From Acidobacteriota bacterium (GTDB lineage: Bacteria; Acidobacteriota; Terriglobia; Terriglobales; Acidobacteriaceae), in NCBI GenBank assembly GCA_018268755.1, contig JAFDVW010000023.1, forward strand, positions 1 to 64,000: a stretch of DNA of 64,000 bases. The letters run 5' to 3'. Under the pieces are notes generated by a model. It had not been told where the DNA came from. It saw nothing but the letters and a program-made list of their open reading frames with translations, and searched no databases. Within the stretch, counting starts at the first letter, position 1; each line of letters starts with the position of its first letter. Positions 8,630-16,568 of the stretch are shown piece after piece. A program made the translations under genes and the position numbers.

Positions 8630-9757
8630 CTATCGCCGGAAATTGGCACCCATCAGGGAGCTGTCATCTTCGGCCAGACTCCGCACCAGCTCGCTGGCGA
8701 AGTAATCGGCGGCCGCCGCCACCGTGCTGCCGTACCGCTTGCTATAAGTGGCCCGGCTCTTTTCGATGTCTTCTTTGAGCCGGTCATAGATGTCGCGGTG
8801 CTTGCGGCCTTCGGCGACCTTGGCCTGGTTATAGAGTTTGATTTCGTCCACCAGCAGGCGGGCGAAGCGCTGCGCCTTGCGATGAACATCGGCGTCCTCG
8901 GGACTCATTTCCGGCGCGCTGGGCGCAGGAATGGCGGGTTGCGCCTCCGCGGCATGGGCAGCACCCACCGCCACCGGCTCTGGCTCCTCCACCGGGGCTG
9001 CCTGCGGGACCGCCGCCACCGCATGCTGGGGCTGGTGCCCGGCAAAAGGATCGGAGTAGGCAGCCACGGTATGTACGGGAACCGCCTCCGGCTTTTCCGG
9101 GGTCGCCTCGCCGGCGGCTTCCTTGGCGGCCTGCTTGCGCAAGGAGGCCACTTCCAGCCAGGCGCTGGTGGCGCTGACCAGAAGCTCCAGGGCCACGGGA
9201 TCAAACTTGCCGCCCCCATCCACGCCGATATCGGCGTAGACCAGCGCGGCCACTTTGTCTTTCAGCATCAGGGGCAGCACGATGACCGGATCGCCGGCGG
9301 GAGCTCCGAAATGTTCCAGAAACTTGGGGTCCACCTCGGTTTGCGAGCCGGCACCCGGGGTGCGGGCCTGCATAGCCTGCTCGGCAAGACCGGAATGCAG
9401 TTGCAGGGGGAAATCCTTGACGTCGTCGTTGCGGCTGAAGCCGCGGCCCTGCCAGCCATGAGCAGCACCCGCCTTGACGACGAACAAGGCGGTACGTCCG
9501 CAGTATTGGGCGACGCCGTCGAGCAGCGCGCGCAGAATTTCCTTCTGGCTGCTGCCGGCGTGCACCGCGGCAACCGCCTTTAACAGCTCTACTGGGACGC
9601 CTTCGCCCGCCGCGGCTTCCGGGGCCGCGGCCAGATGAGCAGGCAGCTCCTGCACCACCTGACGCACCAAATCTGCGCGCAGTTGAGGCACATGCGCCTC
9701 CAGCACCTGGGTAACAACTTTTTCGATGATTTGCCCGATTCCGTCTTTATCTGCCAT
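8630..9757 (-). CDS. GAF-domain protein, function unknown
   Basis: The 375-residue cytoplasmic protein has an N-terminal helix (1-40), a GAF-like sensory domain (about 55-205, including ALFVVKAGAAHGWQGRGF and PLMLKDKVAALVYADIG), an Ala/Pro/Glu-rich linker (about 215-285), and a conserved helical C-terminus (about 290-370, RFARLLVDEIKLYNQAKVAEG). No output domain is recognised; the C-terminal helix might mediate oligomerisation. It is the first gene of a two-gene unit with the lytic transglycosylase, suggesting a link to envelope growth, which is inference from context only. Confidence 0.82.
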   Translation of the reverse strand: MADKDGIGQIIEKVVTQVLEAHVPQLRADLVRQVVQELPAHLAAAPEAAAGEGVPVELLKAVAAVHAGSSQKEILRALLDGVAQYCGRTALFVVKAGAAHGWQGRGFSRNDDVKDFPLQLHSGLAEQAMQARTPGAGSQTEVDPKFLEHFGAPAGDPVIVLPLMLKDKVAALVYADIGVDGGGKFDPVALELLVSATSAWLEVASLRKQAAKEAAGEATPEKPEAVPVHTVAAYSDPFAGHQPQHAVAAVPQAAPVEEPEPVAVGAAHAAEAQPAIPAPSAPEMSPEDADVHRKAQRFARLLVDEIKLYNQAKVAEGRKHRDIYDRLKEDIEKSRATYSKRYGSTVAAAADYFASELVRSLAEDDSSLMGANFRR

Positions 9758-10004
9758 GATGAGTGGGCGGCGCCATGACCAGCCCGTCCGGGATTTCGTT
9801 TAATTCCTGATTATATGGCACTTGACGCCCAGCCCTAAACGGCACCAAAGCACCTGACCGGTGCGGATTGCAGCAACGTTTGGAATGTAGCGTAAACCGA
9901 GGGGCTGTGGATACGTCAAAAGCCTTGAGCCGGCGACGCGGTTACCAAGTAAAATAACACTTCGGTTTGCGCGGGCAGGCTGAAAATGTTGAATCGGAAG
10001 AACA

Positions 10005-10634
10005 ATGGGAGCCATCCAACCCAAAATAGGTGAGCCAGTCAGTGATGAACTGGCCCTCGTCCAGGCGGCCAAAAGCGGCGATGTTTCCGCCTTTGAGGAC
10101 CTGGTCAAGCGCTACGACCGTAATGTGTTTCGCATTGCGCAGCACATTACGCAAAACCGCGAAGACGCGGAAGACGTAGTGCAGGACGCGTTCCTCAAGG
10201 CCTATAGCAATCTGGAACAGTTTCAAGGCCAGTCGAAGTTTTATACCTGGCTGGTGCGCATCGCGGTGAATGAGGCGCTGATGAAATTGCGGCGCCGCCG
10301 CCCCGAGCGCATGGTCTCGCTCGACGAAGAAGTCAAGACGGAAGAAGATTCCATGCCGCGCGAAGTCGCGGACTGGAGCCCTAATCCGGAGCAGCAATAT
10401 AGCCAGGCGGAACTGAAGGACATCCTGGGCAAGACCATCCAGGGCCTGCCGCCCAGCTTCCGGACCGTCTTCGTGTTGCGCGACGTGGAAGGGTTATCGA
10501 CGGAAGAAACCGCGGAGGCCCTGGAGTTGAGTGTTCCCGCGGTGAAGTCCCGGTTGTTGCGGGCGCGCCTGCAGTTGCGCGAACGCCTGAGCCGGTACTT
10601 TAAGAAACGTGAGAGTGGAGATGGGAAACCGTGA
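10005..10634 (+). CDS. ECF (extracytoplasmic function) RNA polymerase sigma factor
   Basis: The 209-residue protein has the two sigma regions of group IV factors. Region 2 is at about residues 25-95 (FEDLVKRYDRNVFRIAQHIT, then AEDVVQDAFLKAYSNL) and region 4 at about 135-195 (LPPSFRTVFVLRDVEGLSTEE, then SVPAVKSRLLRARLQLRERL). It would direct RNA polymerase to stress-type promoters. A GGAAGA sits at a suitable distance before ATG 10005. Its last four bases overlap the GTG of the anti-sigma gene, the standard translational coupling for a sigma/anti-sigma pair. Confidence 0.94.
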   Translation: MGAIQPKIGEPVSDELALVQAAKSGDVSAFEDLVKRYDRNVFRIAQHITQNREDAEDVVQDAFLKAYSNLEQFQGQSKFYTWLVRIAVNEALMKLRRRRPERMVSLDEEVKTEEDSMPREVADWSPNPEQQYSQAELKDILGKTIQGLPPSFRTVFVLRDVEGLSTEETAEALELSVPAVKSRLLRARLQLRERLSRYFKKRESGDGKP

Positions 10635-10888
10635 AATGCTCTGAGTTCCTGCAAGAGCTGACCAACTATTTGGACGGCGTCATGGACGACCGCACCAAGG
10701 CCGAACTGGAGGGTCACCTGGCCTGGTGCCATAACTGCTACGTTGTCTGCGACACCACCAAGAAGACCATCGAGATTTATCGCGACTCACAACTCTACGA
10801 GTTGCCCGACGACCTGCGCACCCGGCTGCGCTCCGCCATTGTCGCCAAGTGCCAGGCCCGCAAGAAGAACGGCCCGGAGACCACCTAA
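10631..10888 (+). CDS. Zinc-finger anti-sigma factor, soluble
   Basis: The 85-residue protein begins with GTG overlapping the sigma-factor stop (GTGA). It carries the HxxxCxxC zinc motif (HLAWCHNC, about residues 29-36) preceded by CSEFLQELTNYLDG, typical of ZAS anti-sigma proteins that hold the sigma factor inactive. There is no membrane segment after the zinc domain, so this is a cytosolic anti-sigma factor, more like RsrA than RseA. Release by thiol oxidation is possible but not shown by the sequence. Confidence 0.9.
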   Translation: MKCSEFLQELTNYLDGVMDDRTKAELEGHLAWCHNCYVVCDTTKKTIEIYRDSQLYELPDDLRTRLRSAIVAKCQARKKNGPETT

Positions 10889-11075
10889 TCTCCGGCCTTA
10901 CTCTCTTTTGGCAAATCATTCATTATCTTAGGGTTCCGACTATTCCCTAATTGGGACATCCGGTCCCCATTTCGCGAACCTTTTTGATCTAACAGGAATC
11001 TAATCTTGTAGCCCAGATCCCACGCCGCTGGTTCCCAGAAGCGGTTCGTGAGGCTGTGTTGGGGAGTCGTCGAAG

Positions 11076-11312
11076 ATGATCGGTAAATTATTGGACACGT
11101 TCTTTGGTTGCTGGCATTCGCACTACAGCTTCCCTATCACCGTTCGTACCAGTTCACGGCGCGGCCGTACGGCTGCGGCACAGACCGGGACCTACGTGGT
11201 CTGCCTGGACTGTGGCAAGGAACTGCCCTATGACTGGCAGGAAATGAAAGTGGTGTCCGCACACGCCCACGGAAATCACGTGGGCAGTTTAGCCACGAAG
11301 CAAGCTGCATAA
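11076..11312 (+). CDS. Small CxxC protein, function unknown
   Basis: A 78-residue protein without signal peptide or membrane segment. It has one CLDCGKELPYDW stretch (about residues 48-59) resembling half a zinc ribbon, an N-terminal aromatic/Cys patch (FFGCWHSHYSFP), and a His-rich end (AHAHGNH). GGGGAG lies at a good distance before ATG 11076, and a strong terminator follows. It lies about 190 bases after the anti-sigma gene on the same strand and may belong to that regulon, but this is only context. No known family is recognised with certainty. Confidence 0.75.
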   Translation: MIGKLLDTFFGCWHSHYSFPITVRTSSRRGRTAAAQTGTYVVCLDCGKELPYDWQEMKVVSAHAHGNHVGSLATKQAA

Positions 11313-11340
11313 ACGGCCTGGTCCCTCCCCAAATGGTTCG

Positions 11341-11370
11341 AGCCGCGGCGAATGCCGCGGCTTTTCCTTT
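11341..11370 (+). terminator. Rho-independent terminator after the small CxxC gene
   Basis: A perfect 8-bp inverted repeat AGCCGCGG (11341-11348) against CCGCGGCT (11355-11362), with a 6-nt loop, is followed by TTTCCTTT. It lies 28 bases after the stop at 11312. Confidence 0.8.
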
Positions 11371-11378
11371 GGCCTTTA

Positions 11379-11613
11379 GGCCACGGATGTCACGAATTCT
11401 CACGGATCAGACAAACCTTGTCATTCTGAGCGAAACAACCCTTCGCGCAGCGAAGGGTTGTGCAGTCGAAGAATCCCTACCGCACAAGAAAGGACTTCAG
11501 CAAGGAAATAGGGATGCTTCGACTGCGTGGAAGCTGCGCTTCGCTTGCTTCTACTCCGCTCAGCAGGACAACGTGTTTACCTGATCCGCGAGCATCCGTG
11601 TAAATCCGTGGCC
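11379..11613. repeat. Palindromic dispersed repeat, copy 3, with CACGGAT-type outer arms
   Basis: The outer arms (about 11379-11407, GGCCACGGAT to CACGGATCAG, against about 11581-11613, CTGATCCGCGAGCATCCGTG to GTGGCC) are imperfect inverted repeats. Inside them is another long inverted repeat (GTCATTCTGAGCG with CAGTCGAAGAATCCCTA, against TAGGGATGCTTCGACTGC with CTCCGCTCAGCAGGAC). The inner unit matches the repeats at 5971 and 6142. No gene is seen in the 360-base gap 11313-11672 beyond this unit and the two terminators. Confidence 0.7.
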
Positions 11614-11614
11614 C

Positions 11615-11650
11615 AAAACAAAGAGCCCGGAAGCATGCGCTTCCGGGCTG
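11615..11650 (-). terminator. Rho-independent terminator of the M48 peptidase gene
   Basis: An 11-bp perfect stem (11624-11634, AGCCCGGAAGC, against 11639-11649) with a 4-nt loop; reading the minus strand it is followed by CTTTGTTTTGGG. It lies 23 bases after the stop at 11673. Confidence 0.85.
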
Positions 11651-11672
11651 AAATTTTGGTATGAGCTAAGGC

Positions 11673-12770
11673 TCAGTCCTGACGGCGCTTCAGGGTCGGA
11701 CGATCGTCGTCAGTAGTAGCGCCGCCGTCCTTGCTGGTCTTGTCCGAGGTGGAAGTGCGACGCAGGCTGGGCTTGTTGTTGTCCTTCTGGTCAACCACCT
11801 TGCGGCGGTTTTCCAGCACCGCCAAGCGGGCCTTCACATCGTCAAATTCGGAGGTGGTCACCATATACTGCGGACGCGCCGGCAGAATGGTGGCGATTTC
11901 CTCCTGCGACTTCTCAATGCGGTCCGGCGTCTGGGGGTGGGTCGCAAAGGCCTTGGCCAAGGTTCCCGGCTTCTTCTTTTCCTGCGCCTGGATCTTCTCG
12001 AAGAAGCTGATGAAGGCCTGCGGATCGTAACCCGAGCGGTACATGTATTGCAGGCCCAGGAAGTCCGCCTCCGATTCAAAGCCGCGCGAGAACTTCAGGA
12101 AGGTCATGGGCAAGGCCAACCCGGCAGCCTGATAGGCGCCATAGCCGACCGCTCCGCCCACGAAGATCAGGGGGATGGAAGCCAGGTTCATCAGGTTGCC
12201 GCGCGTGTTTTCCCGGGCGGCGTGGCAGGCCGCCACATGCGCGATCTCGTGCGCCATCACGCCGGCCAGTTCAGCTTCCTCGTCTGCCGCCAGAATCAGG
12301 CCGGAGTTGACGAAAAAGAACCCGCCGGGCAAGGCGAACGCGTTGATTTCATCCGAGTCAATCACCTTGATGGTGAAGGGGACCTGGGCATCGGAGTTGC
12401 GCACGATGTTCTGGCCCACCCGGTTCACATATTCGCTGACTACGGGATCATTGATGATTTTGGACTGGGCTTCCACCTGCATGGCGTACTGCTTGCCCAT
12501 GGCCACCTGTTTTTCCACGCTGTACCAGTTGCCCACACCGCGTCCGCAGCCGACGTTGCGGTTGCCCACCGCATCCACGTCGTCCTTGCCGCCGTCGTGT
12601 TTGACCTTGTCGGGGTCAGCAGCCTGCACGGGCGCACTGGTCACCGTGCTGGCCGGCTGGCTGGTGGCCGCTTTGTCCTTACTCTGGTCGTCGGCAAAAC
12701 TCAGCGGCGCCGCAATCAGGGCGACACAGAGCACCATAGCCAATGGCGATTTTGGTAGCCTGAACTTCAT
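11673..12770 (-). CDS. M48-family zinc metallopeptidase, exported
   Basis: This 365-residue protein has a signal peptide (about residues 1-26, ending SFADD) and the HExxH zinc-protease motif as VMAHEIAHVAACHAAREN (about residues 168-185). The third ligand region is SRGFESEADFLGLQYM (about 228-243). It fits the periplasmic BepA/LoiP-like peptidases that take part in outer-membrane protein quality control. After the catalytic domain, about 100 residues (from FATHPQTPDRI) end in a charged tail. Genes on both sides are unrelated. Confidence 0.93.
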   Translation of the reverse strand: MKFRLPKSPLAMVLCVALIAAPLSFADDQSKDKAATSQPASTVTSAPVQAADPDKVKHDGGKDDVDAVGNRNVGCGRGVGNWYSVEKQVAMGKQYAMQVEAQSKIINDPVVSEYVNRVGQNIVRNSDAQVPFTIKVIDSDEINAFALPGGFFFVNSGLILAADEEAELAGVMAHEIAHVAACHAARENTRGNLMNLASIPLIFVGGAVGYGAYQAAGLALPMTFLKFSRGFESEADFLGLQYMYRSGYDPQAFISFFEKIQAQEKKKPGTLAKAFATHPQTPDRIEKSQEEIATILPARPQYMVTTSEFDDVKARLAVLENRRKVVDQKDNNKPSLRRTSTSDKTSKDGGATTDDDRPTLKRRQD

Positions 12771-12987
12771 AAAATCCCCCTTACCTCGCAGCGGGTGGCT
12801 TATCAGCGATTATACGCCCGTGTCCAATCCCCTCTTCCCTATGGTTGGACGCAAACTGGCTTATCTTGGTTATCTGCTTTGGTTAGATGCGGAATACGGG
12901 GAGTTGACTTTCTTTTCCGGGGGATCGGGGGAACGTCCCGGAGAACGAGGCCTCCCCAATCCAGGGCTGGCGGGTACAAAGCCAGAC

Positions 12988-14289
12988 TTAAGGCTCGGCC
13001 GGCCGAAGCTTTTCGGAAAATAGTGTGATACAGGCATGCAGGCCCACGGAAGCCACTAATGTCAAAGGCAAGAACAGGTTGGTGAAGAGCGGTATAGGCC
13101 AGGTTTTCTGGATGATGGGGGCAGGCAGCAGAAAGGATGCCAAGGCCAGAACAGACGCCGACAGACTCGGCCAAAGCAACGCGGCGGCGGTCAAGACCAG
13201 TGCCAGACGATGCCACAAGGTCCTTTCCCAGAGGTTCCGCCACTGCTTCAGCACCAGAAAAACCGCGGGCAGAAAGACCAGCTGGTTATAAGGGGCCACC
13301 ATGGGAACAATCACTACCGTGACCACCAGGACCAACGAAAATACGGTGAAGAAAGCCGGGCTGGCGGCGGGTTCGCGCCGCACCCGCAACCCCAAATAGG
13401 CGGTGCCCAGCACCAGCAGAAACATGGCCAGTTTTCCCCACCCCGGGGTCAACAGGACCTCCAGCAGCGAGCCTTTGCCTCCTGTGTACCTGCGGTAGGC
13501 GGCCGCGGCCGCAAGAAACTCCCGCATCCAGCCTGGAAGCAGATAGCTGGCGCCGCCCAGCAGAGAGGCCAGGGTGAGGCTAAAGCCCACCATAAAAGAC
13601 CAGCGCTCTTGCCAGCGGCAAAGGGCCCAGAGAAACAACCATGCGACCAGGGGCAAAGTCAGTTGGGGCTTAATGCTGGCCAAAGCGAGCAGAACACCCG
13701 CTGCCGCCAGTTGTCCGGAGACCAGCAAGGCGGCGCTGCCGGCAATCAGAGCACTGACCAGCAGGCTGAGCTGCTGCAATTTCAGCCCTTGAATCGCTGG
13801 ATAGCTGCACAGAGTCATGATGACCAGGATGGCGAACGTAGTGGGGGAAACCCGCCAGCGCAGCAGCCGGATCCAGACAAAAACCGAGATCACGAGCAGC
13901 AAGGTAAATGCCCACTGGGCGGCGCGAGCCACCTCGGGAAACGGTTGATTCACGGTCGGCGCCAGCAAGAAAACCACATACAGGGGATAGGCAAAGGCCT
14001 GCTGGTCCTTGGGATCCTCCTTTCGGTTGGGATCGAGCGGCCGGCCATAGTATCCCTGCTGAATTTCTGTGGTGATTTCCTGACTGTACGGGTCGCGATG
14101 GTGCAACAGGAGTTCGCGGGTTCCCAGCCAGCGGGAATACAAATCGGAGAGGTTGCCGCGGGGCAGGTTGTGTTGCGCGGCATAGGAGCGGCCGTGCCCC
14201 ACCAGCACGCGCTGCACATAAAGCCACATGCCGGCAAAGAGCAGGACCGCCAGCACTACGCCGAGTTTAGGGTTCTTCCATGGCATCAC
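12988..14289 (-). CDS. Polytopic membrane protein, GT87/DUF2029-like (GT-C fold)
   Basis: The 433-residue protein has about ten hydrophobic segments from residue 9 to the C-terminus. A large periplasmic loop near the N-terminus (about residues 30-105) includes LLLHHRDPYSQEITTEIQQG, where GT-C enzymes place catalytic acids. The PLYVVFLLAP segment after AYP corresponds to the YPP-type motif of the DUF2029 family. Family members transfer sugars from polyprenyl-phosphate donors; the acceptor here is unknown. Its ATG (14289) is divergent from the next gene. Confidence 0.78.
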   Translation of the reverse strand: MMPWKNPKLGVVLAVLLFAGMWLYVQRVLVGHGRSYAAQHNLPRGNLSDLYSRWLGTRELLLHHRDPYSQEITTEIQQGYYGRPLDPNRKEDPKDQQAFAYPLYVVFLLAPTVNQPFPEVARAAQWAFTLLLVISVFVWIRLLRWRVSPTTFAILVIMTLCSYPAIQGLKLQQLSLLVSALIAGSAALLVSGQLAAAGVLLALASIKPQLTLPLVAWLFLWALCRWQERWSFMVGFSLTLASLLGGASYLLPGWMREFLAAAAAYRRYTGGKGSLLEVLLTPGWGKLAMFLLVLGTAYLGLRVRREPAASPAFFTVFSLVLVVTVVIVPMVAPYNQLVFLPAVFLVLKQWRNLWERTLWHRLALVLTAAALLWPSLSASVLALASFLLPAPIIQKTWPIPLFTNLFLPLTLVASVGLHACITLFSEKLRPAEP

Positions 14290-14324
14290 GCGGCAGGCCG
14301 CTCCATGTTACAACTAGGGCGGCC

Positions 14325-15233
14325 ATGACATCTATGCGTTCGCGGATACTGGTCGCACTTGCCATCGGGGTAGGCAGCGGATGCGCCTGCGGCTGGCTCA
14401 TGTCCTATCTCCGGCTGGGTGCGGGAGATTTTCAATGGGCCATTCAGGCGGCGCGCTCTGTGCTGGGGCAGGAAAATCCCTATAGCGTGCCGGGCCAGCT
14501 CTATCCGCTCCCGGCGGCCTTGTTTGGCTTGCCCTTTGTGGGCATGGCTCCCGCAGCCGCAGCAGGAATTTTTTATGGCGCAAGCTCCGCGCTGCTCGCC
14601 TTCGGGCTTACCCGCTCGGGATACCACCGGCTGACGGTATTTCTCGCCTATCCCTACTGGGCGGGCATGCTGGCCGTGCAGTGGACGCCCTTGCTGACGG
14701 CAGCGGCATTTTTTCCGCTTCTCCTGCCGGTGACCCTGGTCAAGCCACAAATCGGCATTCCGGTGGCCGCGCGCTTCCCCACTCGTCGCGGACTCGCGGC
14801 CGGGGCCCTCCTCCTGCTCGTGAGCCTGGCCGTGCAACCGCACTGGCCGCTCGACTGGATGGGACAATTCGGTCTCTATCACCGCTTCTATCCCATCCTG
14901 ATTTTTCCCGGCTGTCTGCTGCTGTTGGCCCTACTGCGCTATCGCGATGGCGACGCCTGGTTTTTGCTGCTCATGGCGGTCATGCCGCAACGCTGGTTCT
15001 ACGACGCGCTGGTGTTGTGGCTGATCCCCAAGTCCCGGCAGGCAATTCTTTGGGCGGTTTTCTTCAGTTGGGGACCGGGAATCTGGCGCTGGTATCACGT
15101 GCCGCGCGATTTCGCCCAGGTGGGACGCTGGATGGTGGTCTGCTTCTACCTCCCCATGTTGGGCGTGCTGCTGGCCCGCGCATGGTACGAGCGTTCGGAA
15201 CGAGCGCGCCAAATTCTGAGCGGGGCGCCGTAG
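14325..15233 (+). CDS. Short polytopic membrane protein related to GT87/DUF2029
   Basis: The product is about 302 residues from ATG 14325 (MTSMRSRILVALAIG). An upstream ATG at 14280 would add 15 residues but overlap the divergent gene's start. It contains about eight hydrophobic segments. The loop GQENPYSVPGQLYPLPAALF (about residues 45-64) recalls the NPY...YPP signature of DUF2029 proteins, so it may be a shortened relative of the two flanking genes. It lacks the longer soluble loop of its neighbours. Function is not assignable beyond membership of this membrane-protein cluster. Confidence 0.7.
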   Translation: MTSMRSRILVALAIGVGSGCACGWLMSYLRLGAGDFQWAIQAARSVLGQENPYSVPGQLYPLPAALFGLPFVGMAPAAAAGIFYGASSALLAFGLTRSGYHRLTVFLAYPYWAGMLAVQWTPLLTAAAFFPLLLPVTLVKPQIGIPVAARFPTRRGLAAGALLLLVSLAVQPHWPLDWMGQFGLYHRFYPILIFPGCLLLLALLRYRDGDAWFLLLMAVMPQRWFYDALVLWLIPKSRQAILWAVFFSWGPGIWRWYHVPRDFAQVGRWMVVCFYLPMLGVLLARAWYERSERARQILSGAP

Positions 15234-15249
15234 TTCCGCTCCGCAACTT

Positions 15250-16485
15250 CTAAGCCCTTGCTTCTTCTCGCGCCAACTCCCGCGTGATCCCCCAGAACCA
15301 AAGCAGGAGCACGAACGCCATGAGGTGATAGCGCTGAAACGAGAAGTTAAACACCATCTGGAGTGGGCTGAAGAACAACACCACCATGGGGCCTATTAAC
15401 CAAATCCGGTCCCACCTTCTGGGAGCGCTCGCGGGAGTTTCCTCGGCCTCCCGGCACTGGTTGACCACCAACACCATCGGCAAGATCAGCAAACAGAGGT
15501 CATAAGGCAGAGTGTGGTAGCCCACCAGAGGGGTGGTCAGGACAAAGAGGGCAAAGCCCAGGTTGAAATTTCCGCCGTTGGCCCGCCCCTTCCAGCGCCA
15601 GGCCGCAAATAGAACCAGGGCCAGCGATGCCAACCCAATCAAGCCGTCTTTCAAGGGACGGGAAACTCCAGGAAGAAGCAGCCCATCGAGCAGGCCACGG
15701 ACATTGGGCATCATGCGTGGGCTGATCGTGCCGTGCGCTTCCATGAAACGCTCGGTCTGCCAGACATACGCGGGATATTCCAGCAGGGGACGCCAGCCCA
15801 CAACCGCCACGGAAACCAGACCCAGGAAGCCGGCAGTCAACAGAAAACCGGCCAGGACCCTCCCTCGCCGCTTCCAAAGCAAGACCAGCAGGAAAGGCAG
15901 CACGAGGTGAAAGCGAAAAGTTCCCAGAGCAAGCCAAAAGCCGGCAAGGCCGTCCTTCCCCTGCTTCCAGGCCGCGAAGAACAAAGCCAGAATGCCGAGC
16001 AGAAGCAGAACGTCCTGGCCCTGCACCAGGGCGATGAAGACGGGAAACAGGGCCAGACAGGCCAGCATCCACCATCCGGGAGAAATCTCGCGCAACCAGG
16101 GGACGTGTGCCTGCAAGATGCGCGGGATCGCCGCCAGCAATAAGAGGTTGAGAAGGTCCCAGAGCAAAAATGCCACGGGATAGGGCAAGTAAGCCAGCGG
16201 GACAAAAATCACAGCTTCGAAGGGCGGATGAATAAAGGGCAAGGCCCCATAACGGGTCTCCACCTTGCCGGCGAACTCGCGCTGGGTGCGAAATTGCAGG
16301 TCCGGGTCGTAGAGCTGGCTTCCCTGCCCGCGGCGCAGCATGGTTCCGGCGGCGTAGAGAGCGGTGAAATCGGGATGCCCCTTGCGAATCAGGTCCCAGG
16401 AGTTCCACGCCACCAGGGCATGCAAAAGCACCATGCCGGCGAGAAACAAAGTCACGGTCCGGCGATAGCGGAAACTAGAAATCAT
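15250..16485 (-). CDS. GT87/DUF2029-family membrane glycosyltransferase-like protein
   Basis: The 411-residue protein has about ten membrane segments. An N-terminal periplasmic loop (DLIRKGHPDFTALYAAG, about residues 31-47) contains an acidic pair, followed by LPFIHPPFEAVIFVPLAYLP, a clear version of the YPPF...PLALLP hallmark of DUF2029 (GT87). Family members are polyprenyl-phosphomannose-dependent alpha-mannosyltransferases in Actinobacteria; the acidobacterial substrate is unknown. It converges with the short paralog (16 bases between stops) and is divergent from the gene at 16569. Confidence 0.82.
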   Translation of the reverse strand: MISSFRYRRTVTLFLAGMVLLHALVAWNSWDLIRKGHPDFTALYAAGTMLRRGQGSQLYDPDLQFRTQREFAGKVETRYGALPFIHPPFEAVIFVPLAYLPYPVAFLLWDLLNLLLLAAIPRILQAHVPWLREISPGWWMLACLALFPVFIALVQGQDVLLLLGILALFFAAWKQGKDGLAGFWLALGTFRFHLVLPFLLVLLWKRRGRVLAGFLLTAGFLGLVSVAVVGWRPLLEYPAYVWQTERFMEAHGTISPRMMPNVRGLLDGLLLPGVSRPLKDGLIGLASLALVLFAAWRWKGRANGGNFNLGFALFVLTTPLVGYHTLPYDLCLLILPMVLVVNQCREAEETPASAPRRWDRIWLIGPMVVLFFSPLQMVFNFSFQRYHLMAFVLLLWFWGITRELAREEARA

Positions 16486-16568
16486 GGGAGAGAAACACTC
16501 AAGCCGTGCATTCTACATGGGCAGGTTGGCCGGGTTATGATTCTAATTCGAAATTTTCCTTCCCAGGC

